DNA of 64,000 nt from Hyphomicrobiales bacterium (GCA_017304475.1 JAFKKV010000009.1:310001-374000); one strand, 5' to 3'. Numbered from the stretch's first letter, positions 1-8,196 are shown. Made by a program: numbers and translations. Notes: generated by a model not told the origin, from the sequence alone.

Positions 1-858
1 GTCGAGCGGTTCCTGACCGATGCCGCGCACATGCCCGCCGCCTCCAAGGTGCGGCTGGTCCAGGGCTCGCATATCGTGGTGCGCCGGCTCTACGCGCATG
101 ACCGGGCCTATATCTTCCAGAATGCCGACAACCGGATCATCTTCGCCATCCCCTATGAGGGCGACTTCACCCTGATCGGCACGACCGATCGCGATTATGA
201 CGGCGATCCCGGCGCGGTCGGCGCGAGCGAGGACGAGATCGCCTATCTCTGCGCGGCCGCGAGCGAATATTTCGCCGCGCCGATCAGCCGGGACGACGTG
301 GTCTGGACCTATTCCGGCGTCCGGCCGCTGTTCGACGACGGCGCCTCGGCGGCGCAGGAGGCGACGCGCGACTATGTGCTGCAGCGCGACGGCCGGCCCG
401 GCGAGCCGCCGCTCCTGTCGGTGTTCGGCGGCAAGATCACCACCTATCGGCGGCTGGCCATGAGCGCGCTCGAAATGCTGGCCGGCGACCTGCCGGCGCT
501 CGCGGCCAAGAGCGGCTGGACGGCCGGCGCGGCGCTGCCGGGCGGCGATTTCGCCATGGGCGGCGCGGCCGAGCTCGCCGCCGCGCTGAAGCACGACCAT
601 GCCTTCCTGACCGAGGCGCACGCGCTTCGCCTGGCCCATGGCTATGGCACCCGCGCACGCCGTATCCTGAAGGATGCCCGCAGCGCCGCCGATCTCGGAC
701 GCGATTTCGGCGCCACCCTGACGGAGGCCGAGATTGACTATCTCAGGACGGAGGAATGGGCCGTGACATCAGATGATATCCTGTGGCGCCGTTCCAAACG
801 GGGCCTGCACATGACCGCCGCCGAACGGCAGGCCGTCAAGACCCATATCGGCGCATGA
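1..858 (+). CDS. glpD: Glycerol-3-phosphate dehydrogenase, C-terminal part (5' end outside window)
   Basis: The frame is open from base 1 and ends at a TGA at 856-858, so only about the last 285 residues are present. GlpD is the FAD-dependent, membrane-associated enzyme that oxidises sn-glycerol-3-phosphate to dihydroxyacetone phosphate and passes electrons to quinone. The visible part has the family blocks VRLVQGSHIVV, IFAIPYEGDFTLIGTTD and FGGKITTYRRLA, followed by the helical C-terminal domain. The next gene starts inside its stop codon (ATGA overlap at 855-858), so the two are probably cotranscribed. The N-terminal FAD-binding GxGxxG region lies upstream of the window. Confidence 0.93.
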   Translation, partial: VERFLTDAAHMPAASKVRLVQGSHIVVRRLYAHDRAYIFQNADNRIIFAIPYEGDFTLIGTTDRDYDGDPGAVGASEDEIAYLCAAASEYFAAPISRDDVVWTYSGVRPLFDDGASAAQEATRDYVLQRDGRPGEPPLLSVFGGKITTYRRLAMSALEMLAGDLPALAAKSGWTAGAALPGGDFAMGGAAELAAALKHDHAFLTEAHALRLAHGYGTRARRILKDARSAADLGRDFGATLTEAEIDYLRTEEWAVTSDDILWRRSKRGLHMTAAERQAVKTHIGA

Positions 859-2099
859 TATCGCGGTCCTGCCAGGTCGCGATCGTCGGCGCCGGCCCGG
901 CTGGCCTGTTCGCCGCCGAACAGCTCGCCCGGGCCGGGCTCGCGGTCACCATCTTCGAGCGCATGGCCTCGCCGGCGCGAAAATTCCTGCTGGCGGGACG
1001 GGGCGGCCTCAACCTGACCCATTCCGAACCGCGCGAGGCCTTTCTTGGCCGCTATGGCGCCGCCGCCACGTGGCTCGCGCCGGCGCTCGATGCCTTCCCG
1101 CCCGCGGCGCTGCGCACCTGGGCCGAAGGGCTCGGCCAGAAGACCTTCGTCGGCTCCAGCGGCCGGGTGTTTCCCGAGAGCTTCAAGGCCTCGCCGCTGG
1201 TGCGTGCCTGGCTCGGCCGGCTCGAGGCGCTGGGCGTCACCTTGATAAGCCGTCGCCAGTTCACCGGCTTCGGCCCGGCCGGCACATTGCTGTTCGACGG
1301 GCCGGACGGTCTTGAAACGGTCAAGGCCAAGGCGACGCTCCTGGCGCTCGGCGGCGCCAGCTGGCCGCGCATGGGTTCGGACGGGGCCTGGGTCGCGCTG
1401 CTGGAACAGCAGGGCGTGGCGGTCGCCCCGCTCGAACCCGCCAATATGGGTGTCGATATCGGCTGGTCACCCGGATTTGCCGCGCGCTTCGCCGGTCAGC
1501 CGCTGAAACGCATGGCGATCGCCATTGCCGGCCGCGCGAGCCAGGGCGAGGCGGTGATTACCGGCACCGGGCTCGAAGGCGGCGCGATCTATGCCCTGTC
1601 GCAACCGATCCGCCAGGCGATCGCCGGCGGCGTGGCGCGGCTAGCCATCGACCTGAAGCCGGATCTCGCGTCGGATGCCGTCGCCGCGCGGGTCGCCGGC
1701 GCGCGCGCCAAGGATTCGCTCTCCAGCACGCTGAAGAAGCGGCTGGGACTGACACCCCAGGCCATCGGCCTTCTGCATGAGGCCGCGGGCGGCCCGCTGC
1801 CGCGCGAACCGGAGGCTCTCGCCCGCCTGATCAAGGCGGCTCCGCTCGATATCCTGGCGGCGCGGCCGATCGGCCGGGCGATTTCTAGTGCCGGCGGGGT
1901 CAGGCGCGATGCGATCGACGCGGCCGGCGCGTTGACCGCGCTGCCCGGTGTCTTCGTCGCTGGTGAAATGCTCGACTGGGAGGCGCCGACCGGCGGCTAC
2001 CTGCTGCAGGCCACATTCGCCACCGCCGCGGCGGCGGCCAGGGCTATCGCGGCCCATCTGGGCGTCGAGACGAACGCGTCGCCCGCGCCCGGCTGGTGA
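855..2099 (+). CDS. HI0933-family NAD(P)/FAD-dependent flavoprotein (BaiN/YhiN-like)
   Basis: A 414-residue flavoprotein of the HI0933/YhiN group, whose physiological substrate is generally not established. The N-terminus has a dinucleotide-binding GAGPAGL motif with an acidic end to the second strand (FERM). Next comes the family signature LLAGRGGLNLTHSEP. The C-terminus has AGGV and a GVFVAGEMLDWEAPTGGYLL block that contacts FAD in this family. I chose the ATG at 855 because it overlaps the glpD stop and leaves the GxGxxG motif near residue 10; an upstream in-frame start at 783 would add an unrelated extension. It converges on the pilus gene at 2100 with no spacer. Confidence 0.85.
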   Translation: MISRSCQVAIVGAGPAGLFAAEQLARAGLAVTIFERMASPARKFLLAGRGGLNLTHSEPREAFLGRYGAAATWLAPALDAFPPAALRTWAEGLGQKTFVGSSGRVFPESFKASPLVRAWLGRLEALGVTLISRRQFTGFGPAGTLLFDGPDGLETVKAKATLLALGGASWPRMGSDGAWVALLEQQGVAVAPLEPANMGVDIGWSPGFAARFAGQPLKRMAIAIAGRASQGEAVITGTGLEGGAIYALSQPIRQAIAGGVARLAIDLKPDLASDAVAARVAGARAKDSLSSTLKKRLGLTPQAIGLLHEAAGGPLPREPEALARLIKAAPLDILAARPIGRAISSAGGVRRDAIDAAGALTALPGVFVAGEMLDWEAPTGGYLLQATFATAAAAARAIAAHLGVETNASPAPGW

Positions 2100-2729
2100 T
2101 CAGGGGCAGACCGCGCCCGTGCCGGTACGGGTGACCGATGCGCCGATGCGCGGGCCGGCATAGAGCCGATCCGACAGGGTGACGCTGGCCGGCATGAACC
2201 AGGGCACCGCCGGACGGTAGTTGTAGGTCACCTCGGCGAGCACCAGGAAACCGGTCTTGCCGAGCGGCGGCATGAGATCGGCCGGCACGCTCATCGTCGC
2301 GCCGCAGGCATAACCGGCAATATCGGACGTGCCGTTGCGCGCATCGCTCCAGCCCACCGTCGCCTTGCCCTTGTCGTCGATCTTGATGCCGGTCAGCGTG
2401 ACCCGGGCATTGGCCACCGGAAACGGCGCGAGCACGTCGCTCGCCGCGTCCTTGATGTTCTTCATGTCGGCATCGGCGATGGCCGCGGTCTGGGATGCGA
2501 GATCGGCCAGGGCGCGCGCGGCGATCGACACCTTGCGATTGATCTGCAGGCCCTGCGTGGTCTCGGCGAGGGCGAAAAGCATCGGCACCATCAAGGTGAC
2601 GACAATGCCGAACTCGATCGCCGAGACGCCCCGCTCGTCCCTGCGGGCCCGCGACAGGAAGGCCCGCCCGGCCGCCGCGAGTGCCGGAATGCTGCCGAAC
2701 AGATCTTTGCGCGTCATACGGGTCACCAC
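2100..2729 (-). CDS. TadE/TadG-like minor pilin
   Basis: A 209-residue protein with a basic N-terminus, then RRDERGVSAIEFGIVVTLMV, which is the class IV prepilin-like start of TadE family proteins (small residue, Glu at +5, hydrophobic helix). The remaining ~150 residues are periplasmic and contain two cysteines. TadE-like pseudopilins are matured by the CpaA/TadV peptidase and are needed for Flp pilus assembly. It lies 13 bp after another TadE-like gene on the same strand, and the pair probably forms one unit with the gene at 3480-4010. Whether it should be called TadE, TadF or TadG cannot be settled by eye. Confidence 0.8.
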   Translation of the reverse strand: MVTRMTRKDLFGSIPALAAAGRAFLSRARRDERGVSAIEFGIVVTLMVPMLFALAETTQGLQINRKVSIAARALADLASQTAAIADADMKNIKDAASDVLAPFPVANARVTLTGIKIDDKGKATVGWSDARNGTSDIAGYACGATMSVPADLMPPLGKTGFLVLAEVTYNYRPAVPWFMPASVTLSDRLYAGPRIGASVTRTGTGAVCP

Positions 2730-2742
2730 TCGGGAAAAGCCG

Positions 2743-3363
2743 TCAGGACCCCGACGACGTCGAGAAAGGCTCGTTGCGGAAGGCGGCGGTCGACATGATC
2801 AGGCGCTTGCCATTGGGCAGGTCGCCGACCGACAGCCCGAAGGTCGGCATCAGTACCGGCCATTCGTAGAAGACCTTGACGACGACGATGTCTCCGCCGG
2901 CGCCCTGGTTGTAGGACATGCTGGAATAATTGACCGCGCCGGTACTGGTGCGTGCCGGAGACGAGGTATTGGCGGCGCTGAAACTGGCGGCCGTCTGCAC
3001 GTCGATATTGATATTGGCGCAGCTCATCAGGACCTTGACCTTGTCGCAGACCGCGTTCTTGAAGGCGGTCTTGTCGAAATTGGCCGTCTGGGCCTGGCCG
3101 GTCAGGATCAGGCGCGCGGTATCCGCGGTCGCCGTCTCGAGCAATTGGCTTGCGAAAAACACCATCGCCACTTCGATGGTCGCGAAGATCAGGAACAGGA
3201 AGGGACCGACGACAAAAGCGAACTCGATCGCGGTCGCACCCTTGTCGTCACGCCTGAAGCGCCGAACGATCCTCGGCCGCGCAAATCCAAGACGGGCCGC
3301 ACGCCGGCGCAACGCGCCGGGTGAGAGCCAGGCGGCCAAGCGGCGCACACGCGAAACAGTCAT
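2743..3363 (-). CDS. TadE-like minor pilin
   Basis: A 206-residue TadE-family protein. A basic stretch of about 40 residues is followed by DDKGATAIEFAFVVGPFLFL, a prepilin-type cleavage region continuing into a single hydrophobic helix. The periplasmic remainder has a Cys pair (AVCDKVKVLMSCANI). The ATG at 3363 is preferred because it begins the conserved basic N-terminus; an upstream in-frame start at 3618 would add 85 residues that overlap the next gene. It sits between a second TadE-like gene and a secretin N-domain gene, all leftward, opposite the main cpa operon. Confidence 0.8.
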   Translation of the reverse strand: MTVSRVRRLAAWLSPGALRRRAARLGFARPRIVRRFRRDDKGATAIEFAFVVGPFLFLIFATIEVAMVFFASQLLETATADTARLILTGQAQTANFDKTAFKNAVCDKVKVLMSCANINIDVQTAASFSAANTSSPARTSTGAVNYSSMSYNQGAGGDIVVVKVFYEWPVLMPTFGLSVGDLPNGKRLIMSTAAFRNEPFSTSSGS

Positions 3364-3479
3364 GCTTCTCTCGCCTCCCGACCCGGGGCGGAAGCCTTCG
3401 GGCAAACATGTGCCCTGTCTAAAGGTAAACCTGTTGACGAACCGTTGCCCGGAATGCCCAAAAGCGAAGGGCTTCGGCC

Positions 3480-4010
3480 TCAGCGTGGCGCCGCGGAGGC
3501 CGCACCGCCGCCGCGCGCGGAGGCCGCCGCGTCCCGGCTGCGTGCCTGACCCAGGGCCGTATCGAAAAAGGCCTTGGAATCGCCGACCGCCATCGTGCGC
3601 TCGCAGGTCGGCGTGCACGAATAGGTCTCCCGCTCGACGCCGCGATAGACCTGCACCACCGCATCGTTCTGCGGACGGACCCGGATCTGGACCGCCATCA
3701 GCTGCTCGCCGCGGGCGTCGAGCGCGATCAGATTGGTCGAGCCGATACCCTTGCCGGTGAGCACCATCAATCCGCCGGTCTGAACCGTGGCATCGGCGAT
3801 CAGCGGATTGCCGATGACCAGCGTCGACACGCGCGGCGGCAGGCGCACGATACGCGCCTGGTCCATCGTCACGGTGAGGCCATGGGTCATGAGCTCGGTC
3901 TGATCCGGACCACGCTCGTTGCCGGACGAGCCACGCGGCAAAGCCACGACAAGGCCCATCGCCAGGACAAACGCGACGGCCGACAGATGGCGCTGGGGCG
4001 AGACCGCCAT
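3480..4010 (-). CDS. Secreted protein with pilus/flagellar secretin N-terminal domain only (CpaC N-domain-like)
   Basis: A 176-residue protein with a signal peptide (hydrophobic stretch around residues 9-24) followed by a domain like the N-terminus of CpaC/RcpA secretins: ARIVRLPPRVSTLVIGNPLI and GIGSTNLIALDARG match the equivalent blocks of the cpaC product at 6762-8171. There is no secretin barrel. A C-terminal segment has two cysteines (YSCTPTC) and an Ala/Gly-rich tail. The start at 4010 places the signal peptide at the N-terminus; a GTG at 4049 lacks a ribosome-binding site. It may act as a periplasmic accessory of the pilus secretin, but that is inference. Confidence 0.75.
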   Translation of the reverse strand: MAVSPQRHLSAVAFVLAMGLVVALPRGSSGNERGPDQTELMTHGLTVTMDQARIVRLPPRVSTLVIGNPLIADATVQTGGLMVLTGKGIGSTNLIALDARGEQLMAVQIRVRPQNDAVVQVYRGVERETYSCTPTCERTMAVGDSKAFFDTALGQARSRDAAASARGGGAASAAPR

Positions 4011-4440
4011 GGTGTTCAAAGCTCCGGGCAGCGGGCCGACATCATTCACGCCACAGAACTAACCAGAAATTGGTGAACGATTTGCCAATGCCCGGGCGCG
4101 CCGAGGACAAACCCGGCCGATTGCCGCTTGGCCGATCCACTGGACAGCCAAGACCAGCCCTTTCATGCCACATCAAGCCGCGCTAATCATGTATTGCCGA
4201 TTGAATAAATTGGACATTAAGAATTATTACCGCCCCATTTACTGACAATAAACTCAACAATATCCTTATCCACCTACGATTAACCAAGCCATCAACGTTG
4301 GCTCATCGGCAGAAATCGGATGTTTGTTTTAACTAAGCCGCAAGGCCTGACTGCTAGGTTCGCAATCATTCGAACGGGTCGGCAAAAGACCTGCGAATAG
4401 CGCCCGACCGGCGCCCAAACGTGGACACTAGGAGTCAGTC
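4011..4440. promoter_or_regulatory. AT-rich divergent control region upstream of the Flp pilin genes
   Basis: This 430-bp stretch has no credible gene and is clearly more AT-rich than its surroundings, especially 4180-4340. It separates the leftward minor-pilin unit from the rightward pilin operon. Two TTAA half-sites followed by CCAAGCC or CTAAGCC lie at 4280 and 4329 and resemble half-sites of the cell-cycle regulator CtrA (TTAA-N7-TTAA), but the second halves are poor. A ribosome-binding sequence (AGGAG) lies just before the ATG at 4441. Promoter elements cannot be fixed from sequence alone. Confidence 0.45.
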
Positions 4441-4608
4441 ATGAAGAGCCTTCTCGCCCGTTTCGCCAAGGACCAGTCCGGCGCGACCGCTATCGAATAC
4501 GGCCTGATCGCCGCCGGCATCGCCGCTGTCATCATCAGCGTCGTCAACGGCATCGGCACGAAAGTCACCACGGCTTTCACCAACGTCAATACCAACCTCG
4601 GCAAGTAA
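4441..4608 (+). CDS. flp: Flp-family type IVb pilin, copy 1
   Basis: A 55-residue prepilin. A short leader (MKSLLARFAKDQSG) is followed by ATAIEYGLIAAGIAAV, the classic Flp processing motif: Gly before the cleavage site, Glu-Tyr at +5/+6 of the mature chain and a hydrophobic helix. The C-terminal part is polar and Asn/Thr-rich. It forms the main shaft of the tight-adherence pilus after cleavage by CpaA. An AGGAG ribosome-binding sequence precedes the ATG. It is followed 82 bp later by a second pilin copy, with a perfect stem-loop in between. Confidence 0.93.
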   Translation: MKSLLARFAKDQSGATAIEYGLIAAGIAAVIISVVNGIGTKVTTAFTNVNTNLGK

Positions 4609-4634
4609 TCTCTCGATTTGCTGGAATGACTTCT

Positions 4635-4660
4635 GCGATCCGCCCGTCTTGGCGGATCGC
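4635..4660 (+). promoter_or_regulatory. Perfect 10-bp stem-loop between the two pilin genes
   Basis: GCGATCCGCC at 4635-4644 and GGCGGATCGC at 4651-4660 are exact reverse complements separated by a 6-base loop. There is no downstream T-run, so it is more likely a partial attenuator or a 3' mRNA stabiliser for the first pilin transcript than a full terminator. Such an arrangement would let the first pilin be made in large excess over the downstream assembly genes. Confidence 0.65.
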
Positions 4661-4690
4661 GGGACGCCCTCGATAGCGGAAGAGACTTAC

Positions 4691-4855
4691 ATGCAAACGT
4701 TGATCGTTCGCTTCGTAAGAGATGAGTCGGGCGCGACCGCGATCGAGTATGGCCTGATCATCGCCGGCCTGTCCGGCGCCATTATCGGCGTCGTCAATGC
4801 CATCGGACCGAAGGTCCTGGCCCAGTTCAACCAGGTCAACGGCCTTAACAAATAG
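4691..4855 (+). CDS. flp: Flp-family type IVb pilin, copy 2
   Basis: A 54-residue prepilin closely related to the first copy. It has the leader MQTLIVRFVRDESG, then ATAIEYGLIIAGLSGAI, with the same Glu-Tyr pair after the cleavage glycine. The C-terminus (NQVNGLNK) differs from copy 1. The ATG at 4691 follows GGAAGAG and leaves a leader the same length as in copy 1; an upstream GTG would add residues with no family counterpart. It could be an alternative major pilin or a minor one. Confidence 0.92.
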   Translation: MQTLIVRFVRDESGATAIEYGLIIAGLSGAIIGVVNAIGPKVLAQFNQVNGLNK

Positions 4856-4933
4856 CGGCGACCGCGTCGCCCGGTGCCCTCGCGACTGGCCGCCGGCCGA
4901 ATGTGTTGCTCGCCTTGCCGGACAGGTCGACAG

Positions 4934-5110
4934 ATGGCCGCGCCCCACAGCAAGATCGACCTGCGACCGAGCCGCTCCGGGCTGGCAAGCCTTGGCTGGC
5001 CGAATGCCGGGGCGCCGGCCGAGAGCGCCGCGACCGTGCTTCTGGTGGTTGCCGTGCTCAGCGCCGGCTTGATCTGCGGACTGCTCGTCATTTGGCGTTC
5101 ACTGGTCTGA
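4934..5110 (+). CDS. Small single-pass membrane protein in the pilus operon
   Basis: A 58-residue frame starting at the ATG at 4934: a polar, Pro/Ser-rich N-terminus, then one strong hydrophobic helix (ATVLLVVAVLSAGLICGLLV) and a short basic tail. It lies between pilin copy 2 and the prepilin peptidase gene and runs in the same direction. I do not recognise a named family. The helix lacks the Glu-Tyr of Flp pilins, so it is not a third pilin. An alternative start at 4874 would add 20 unlikely residues. Confidence 0.5.
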   Translation: MAAPHSKIDLRPSRSGLASLGWPNAGAPAESAATVLLVVAVLSAGLICGLLVIWRSLV

Positions 5111-5173
5111 AACCGCCACCGTGCCAGATCTCATCCGCCCTCGACCGGCGCGAAAGAGCGCGTGGAGCGAATC

Positions 5174-5680
5174 ATGACCGAACTCGCGATCCTGCTGGTC
5201 TTTCCCGCGATGATGGCCTTTTCCGCCGCCAGCGATCTGTTCACCATGACGATCTCCAACCGGGTGTCACTCATCCTGATCGCCGGTTTCATCGTTCTCG
5301 CCCTCGTCACCGGCATGAGCTGGGAGGTCATCGGCATGCACGTGCTCGCCGGCCTCGCCGTGCTGGTCATTACCTTCGCCTTCTTCGCTTTCGGCTGGAT
5401 CGGCGGCGGTGACGCGAAACTCGCCGCCGCCACCGCGCTCTGGCTCGGCTGGTCGCAGCTGATGGAATATGCGGTTCTGTCCTCGATGCTCGGAGGCAGC
5501 CTGACGATCGGCCTGCTGCTGCTGCGCGGCGCGCCGCTGCACCCTTCCTTCCTGATCCGCGAAGGCTGGTACGCCAAGATAACCGACGAGAAGACCGGCA
5601 TTCCCTATGGCATCGCGCTCGCCACCGCCGGCCTGCTGCTCTATCCGACAAGCATCTGGATGAGCGGAACGATCCATTGA
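5174..5680 (+). CDS. cpaA: Prepilin peptidase, A24 family
   Basis: A 168-residue polytopic inner-membrane aspartyl protease that cleaves Flp prepilins and TadE-type pseudopilins at the Gly before the mature helix. Both active-site Asp motifs are visible: ASDLFTMTISNRVSL near residue 20 and GGGDAKLAAA in the GxGD loop near residue 80. It lacks the N-terminal methylase domain of PilD, as is usual for CpaA/TadV. The start at 5174 follows GGAG with good spacing; a GTG at 5162 is the alternative. Confidence 0.9.
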   Translation: MTELAILLVFPAMMAFSAASDLFTMTISNRVSLILIAGFIVLALVTGMSWEVIGMHVLAGLAVLVITFAFFAFGWIGGGDAKLAAATALWLGWSQLMEYAVLSSMLGGSLTIGLLLLRGAPLHPSFLIREGWYAKITDEKTGIPYGIALATAGLLLYPTSIWMSGTIH

Positions 5681-5738
5681 GGCTGAGGCTCGCGCCGGCC
5701 GCGATTACCTTCTGTTAGGGCAGATTGCTCATACAGAG

Positions 5739-5753
5739 TTAACCATAAGTTGA
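5739..5753 (+). promoter_or_regulatory. CtrA-like binding motif upstream of cpaB
   Basis: TTAACCATAAGTTGA at 5739-5753 matches the CtrA full-site layout TTAA-N7-TTAA with one mismatch (TTGA), and its first half is the extended TTAACCAT half-site. It lies about 70 bp before the chosen cpaB start, in the gap after cpaA. In Caulobacter CtrA activates pilus genes. A binding role here is inferred from the motif only. Confidence 0.5.
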
Positions 5754-5823
5754 CCTTTGCCTGATGAAATCCGCGATTGAGCGGGGATTCCAGGGTCCCT
5801 CGCCAAGCGTGGGGGTTCGTCTG

Positions 5824-6681
5824 ATGCGTTTGAAGCCTGCCCAGATCGTCGTCATTGCAGTGGCGCTCGGTGCCGGTGGGCTGGCCGCCATGCTGATGGG
5901 CGGCCGCAAGGCGCCGGAACCGGTGGTGCAGCTGGCACCCGCCCCGGCGCCCGAAATGCGCACTGTCGACGTGCTGGTGGCCAGCGCCGAAATCCCCATG
6001 GGCAAGGTGCTGTCGCCCGCCGACATCCAATGGCGCCGCTGGCCGGAAGAGGCCGGATCCGACAATTTCGTGATCAGGCGCGCCGGCGATACCGGCCAGG
6101 CCGCGATGGACGAGGCGCTCGGCTCGATCGCCCGCGCCTCTTTCGCCCAGGGCGAGCCGATCCGGCCGGCCAAGCTGATCAAGGGCGGTCGCGGCTTCAT
6201 GTCGGCCATTCTCGCGCCCGGCATGCGCGCCATCGCCGCGCCGATCGACGACCCCTCGCGCGGCGCCGGCGCGTTCATCCTGCCCAATGACCGGGTCGAC
6301 GTCATTCTCGCCCGCCGCACCAACAACGCCGCCGGCCTGGGTGACGGCATGACCCATACCAGCTCGACCGTGCTGCGCAATGTCCGGGTGCTGGCGGTCG
6401 ATCAGGTGGTCGAAGAAAAGAATGGCGAGAAGACCATTGTCGGCCGCACCGCCACGCTCGAGCTGACCCCGGCCCAGGCCGAGACGCTGGCGCTGTCCCG
6501 CGAGCTCGGCACCCTGTCGCTGGCGCTGCGCAGCCTCGCCGATGCCATGTCGTCCAATCTCGCCGGCGATACCGGCGACGACGGCGACCCGCTGTTCTCG
6601 TCCCGCCATGGTGGCCGCATGACCATCGTGCGGCACGGCACGGTTCAGTCGGTGCCGACCAGTCCGCAGGGGTCCGAGTGA
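5824..6681 (+). CDS. cpaB: Flp pilus assembly protein CpaB (RcpC)
   Basis: A 285-residue periplasmic/inner-membrane pilus assembly protein. A short basic start leads into a hydrophobic anchor (IVVIAVALGAGGLAAML), then a SAF domain (VDVLVASAEIPMGKVLSPAD and the downstream WRRWPEEA), then the RcpC-type C-terminal domain with RAIAAPIDDPSRGAGAFILP and NDRVDVILARR. CpaB works with the secretin CpaC in the outer part of the pilus machine. The ATG at 5824 places the anchor at the N-terminus; an ATG at 5764 would add 20 residues. The stop overlaps the possible upstream start of cpaC. Confidence 0.92.
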   Translation: MRLKPAQIVVIAVALGAGGLAAMLMGGRKAPEPVVQLAPAPAPEMRTVDVLVASAEIPMGKVLSPADIQWRRWPEEAGSDNFVIRRAGDTGQAAMDEALGSIARASFAQGEPIRPAKLIKGGRGFMSAILAPGMRAIAAPIDDPSRGAGAFILPNDRVDVILARRTNNAAGLGDGMTHTSSTVLRNVRVLAVDQVVEEKNGEKTIVGRTATLELTPAQAETLALSRELGTLSLALRSLADAMSSNLAGDTGDDGDPLFSSRHGGRMTIVRHGTVQSVPTSPQGSE

Positions 6682-6761
6682 TGGCGCGCCCGATCCTTCC
6701 AGCCCCATTCGACGCGCAAGCCAGTTGCCGCTTGCGCGGCCCATCCGTGAAAGAGCTTCCG

Positions 6762-8171
6762 ATGCGCGCCACAGCCGGCACAATGGCCCTGATCCGCCGT
6801 CGGCTTCCGCCGATCCTGCTGGCCATGCTGGTGGCCGCGAGCGGCCTGTCCGCCGCTGCGGCGCAGACGAGCACGGTGCCGCGCCAGCCGGCCGAACAGA
6901 CCGCCAACCGGGCGGTCCAGCTGGGCGTCGGCAAATCCCTGCCGGTCGATCTGCCGCGGGATGCCCGTGACGTCATCGTCGCCAATCCGGCGATCGCCAA
7001 TGCAGTCGTCCGCTCGGCGCGCCGGGCCTTCCTGATCGGCGTCGCGGTCGGGCAGACCAATGTCTTCTTTCTCGATGCCGAGGGGCGGCAGATCGCCAGC
7101 TACGATATCGAGGTCGGGCGCGATCTCGGCGGGCTCAGGCAGACGCTGCGCAGCCTCCTGCCGGGTTCGCCCCTGGAGGTCCGCGCGGTCAACGATTCCG
7201 TCGTGGTGTCCGGCCAGGTCGCCAACGCGCTCGAGGCGCAGCAGGCTATCGACGTGGCCGCGCGGCTCGTCGGCGACGAGAAGAAGGTGGTCAACGCCAT
7301 CACCATTCGCGGCCGCGACCAGGTGCTGCTGAAAGTGACGGTTTCCGAGGTGCAGCGGACCATCGTCAAGCAGCTCGGCGTCAACCTCTTGGGCACCGGT
7401 CTCGGCGGCGGCAGCAATGTCTCCACCTCGGGCAATTTCAACGCCACCGGCACGAGCCCGCTGAACACGCTGACGATCGGCACGCAGATGGGCGCCGCCG
7501 CGCTGTCCGCGACGTTCAAGGCCTATGAGGAACAGGGTCTCGTGCGAACCCTGGCCGAGCCGACTTTGACGGCGGTTTCCGGTGAGCAGGCCCGCTTTCT
7601 CGCCGGCGGCGAGTTCCCGGTGCCGACAGGCCGCGATCTCACCGGCAACGTCGTCGTCGAATTCAAGGCTTTCGGCGTGGCGCTCGCCTTCACCCCGGTG
7701 GTGCTGTCGGAGGGCCGGATCAGCCTGCGCGTTGGTGTCGAGGTCAGCGAGGTCGACAACACGCTCACGGTCCAGATCACCGGCCTGACCATTCGCGGTC
7801 TGCAGACCCGGCGGGCCGATACCACCGTCGAACTGCCTTCGGGCGGCTCGATCGTCATGGCCGGCCTGTTGAAGGAGACCACCGCCCAGAACATCAACGG
7901 CGTGCCCGGCGCGGTCAACATGCCGATTCTCGGCGCGCTGTTCCGCTCGCGCGACTATCGGCGCGGACAGACCGAACTGGTGATCTCGGTTACGCCCTAT
8001 ATCGCCCGGGCGGTTCCGGCCAATGCCCTCGCCCGCCCCGATGACAACTACCAGGATGCATCGGACCCGGCGAGCTACCTGCTCGGCCGCTTCAATCGCA
8101 TCTACGGCACCGGCCCGGCGCCCGCCACCAATGGCCGCTTCAACGGACCCGTCGGGTTCATCCGCGACTGA
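6762..8171 (+). CDS. cpaC: Pilus secretin CpaC (RcpA)
   Basis: The outer-membrane secretin channel for the Flp pilus, 469 residues from this start. It has a signal peptide (basic start, then PPILLAMLVAASGLSAAAAQ), a pilus-specific N-domain (LPVDLPRDARDVIVANPAIA), a BON-like domain and the secretin barrel with VRTLAEPTLTAVSGEQARFLAGG and PILGALFRSRDYRRGQTELV. I prefer the ATG at 6762 because it puts the signal peptide at the N-terminus. An ATG at 6681 overlaps the cpaB stop and has a plausible ribosome-binding sequence, adding 27 residues; it cannot be excluded. Confidence 0.92.
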   Translation: MRATAGTMALIRRRLPPILLAMLVAASGLSAAAAQTSTVPRQPAEQTANRAVQLGVGKSLPVDLPRDARDVIVANPAIANAVVRSARRAFLIGVAVGQTNVFFLDAEGRQIASYDIEVGRDLGGLRQTLRSLLPGSPLEVRAVNDSVVVSGQVANALEAQQAIDVAARLVGDEKKVVNAITIRGRDQVLLKVTVSEVQRTIVKQLGVNLLGTGLGGGSNVSTSGNFNATGTSPLNTLTIGTQMGAAALSATFKAYEEQGLVRTLAEPTLTAVSGEQARFLAGGEFPVPTGRDLTGNVVVEFKAFGVALAFTPVVLSEGRISLRVGVEVSEVDNTLTVQITGLTIRGLQTRRADTTVELPSGGSIVMAGLLKETTAQNINGVPGAVNMPILGALFRSRDYRRGQTELVISVTPYIARAVPANALARPDDNYQDASDPASYLLGRFNRIYGTGPAPATNGRFNGPVGFIRD

Positions 8172-8196
8172 CGCCTGAAGGGGAAGGACCAGTTCC

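Noticed and set aside
4266..4274. TTATCCACC, an 8 of 9 match to a DnaA box, before the pilins
   Set aside because: A single box in an AT-rich promoter region, without other origin features and 22 kb from the gene-order-supported origin, is most likely chance.
4934..5110. Third Flp pilin
   Set aside because: There is no Gly-Ala-Thr-Ala-Ile-Glu-Tyr processing segment and the N-terminal leader is too long.
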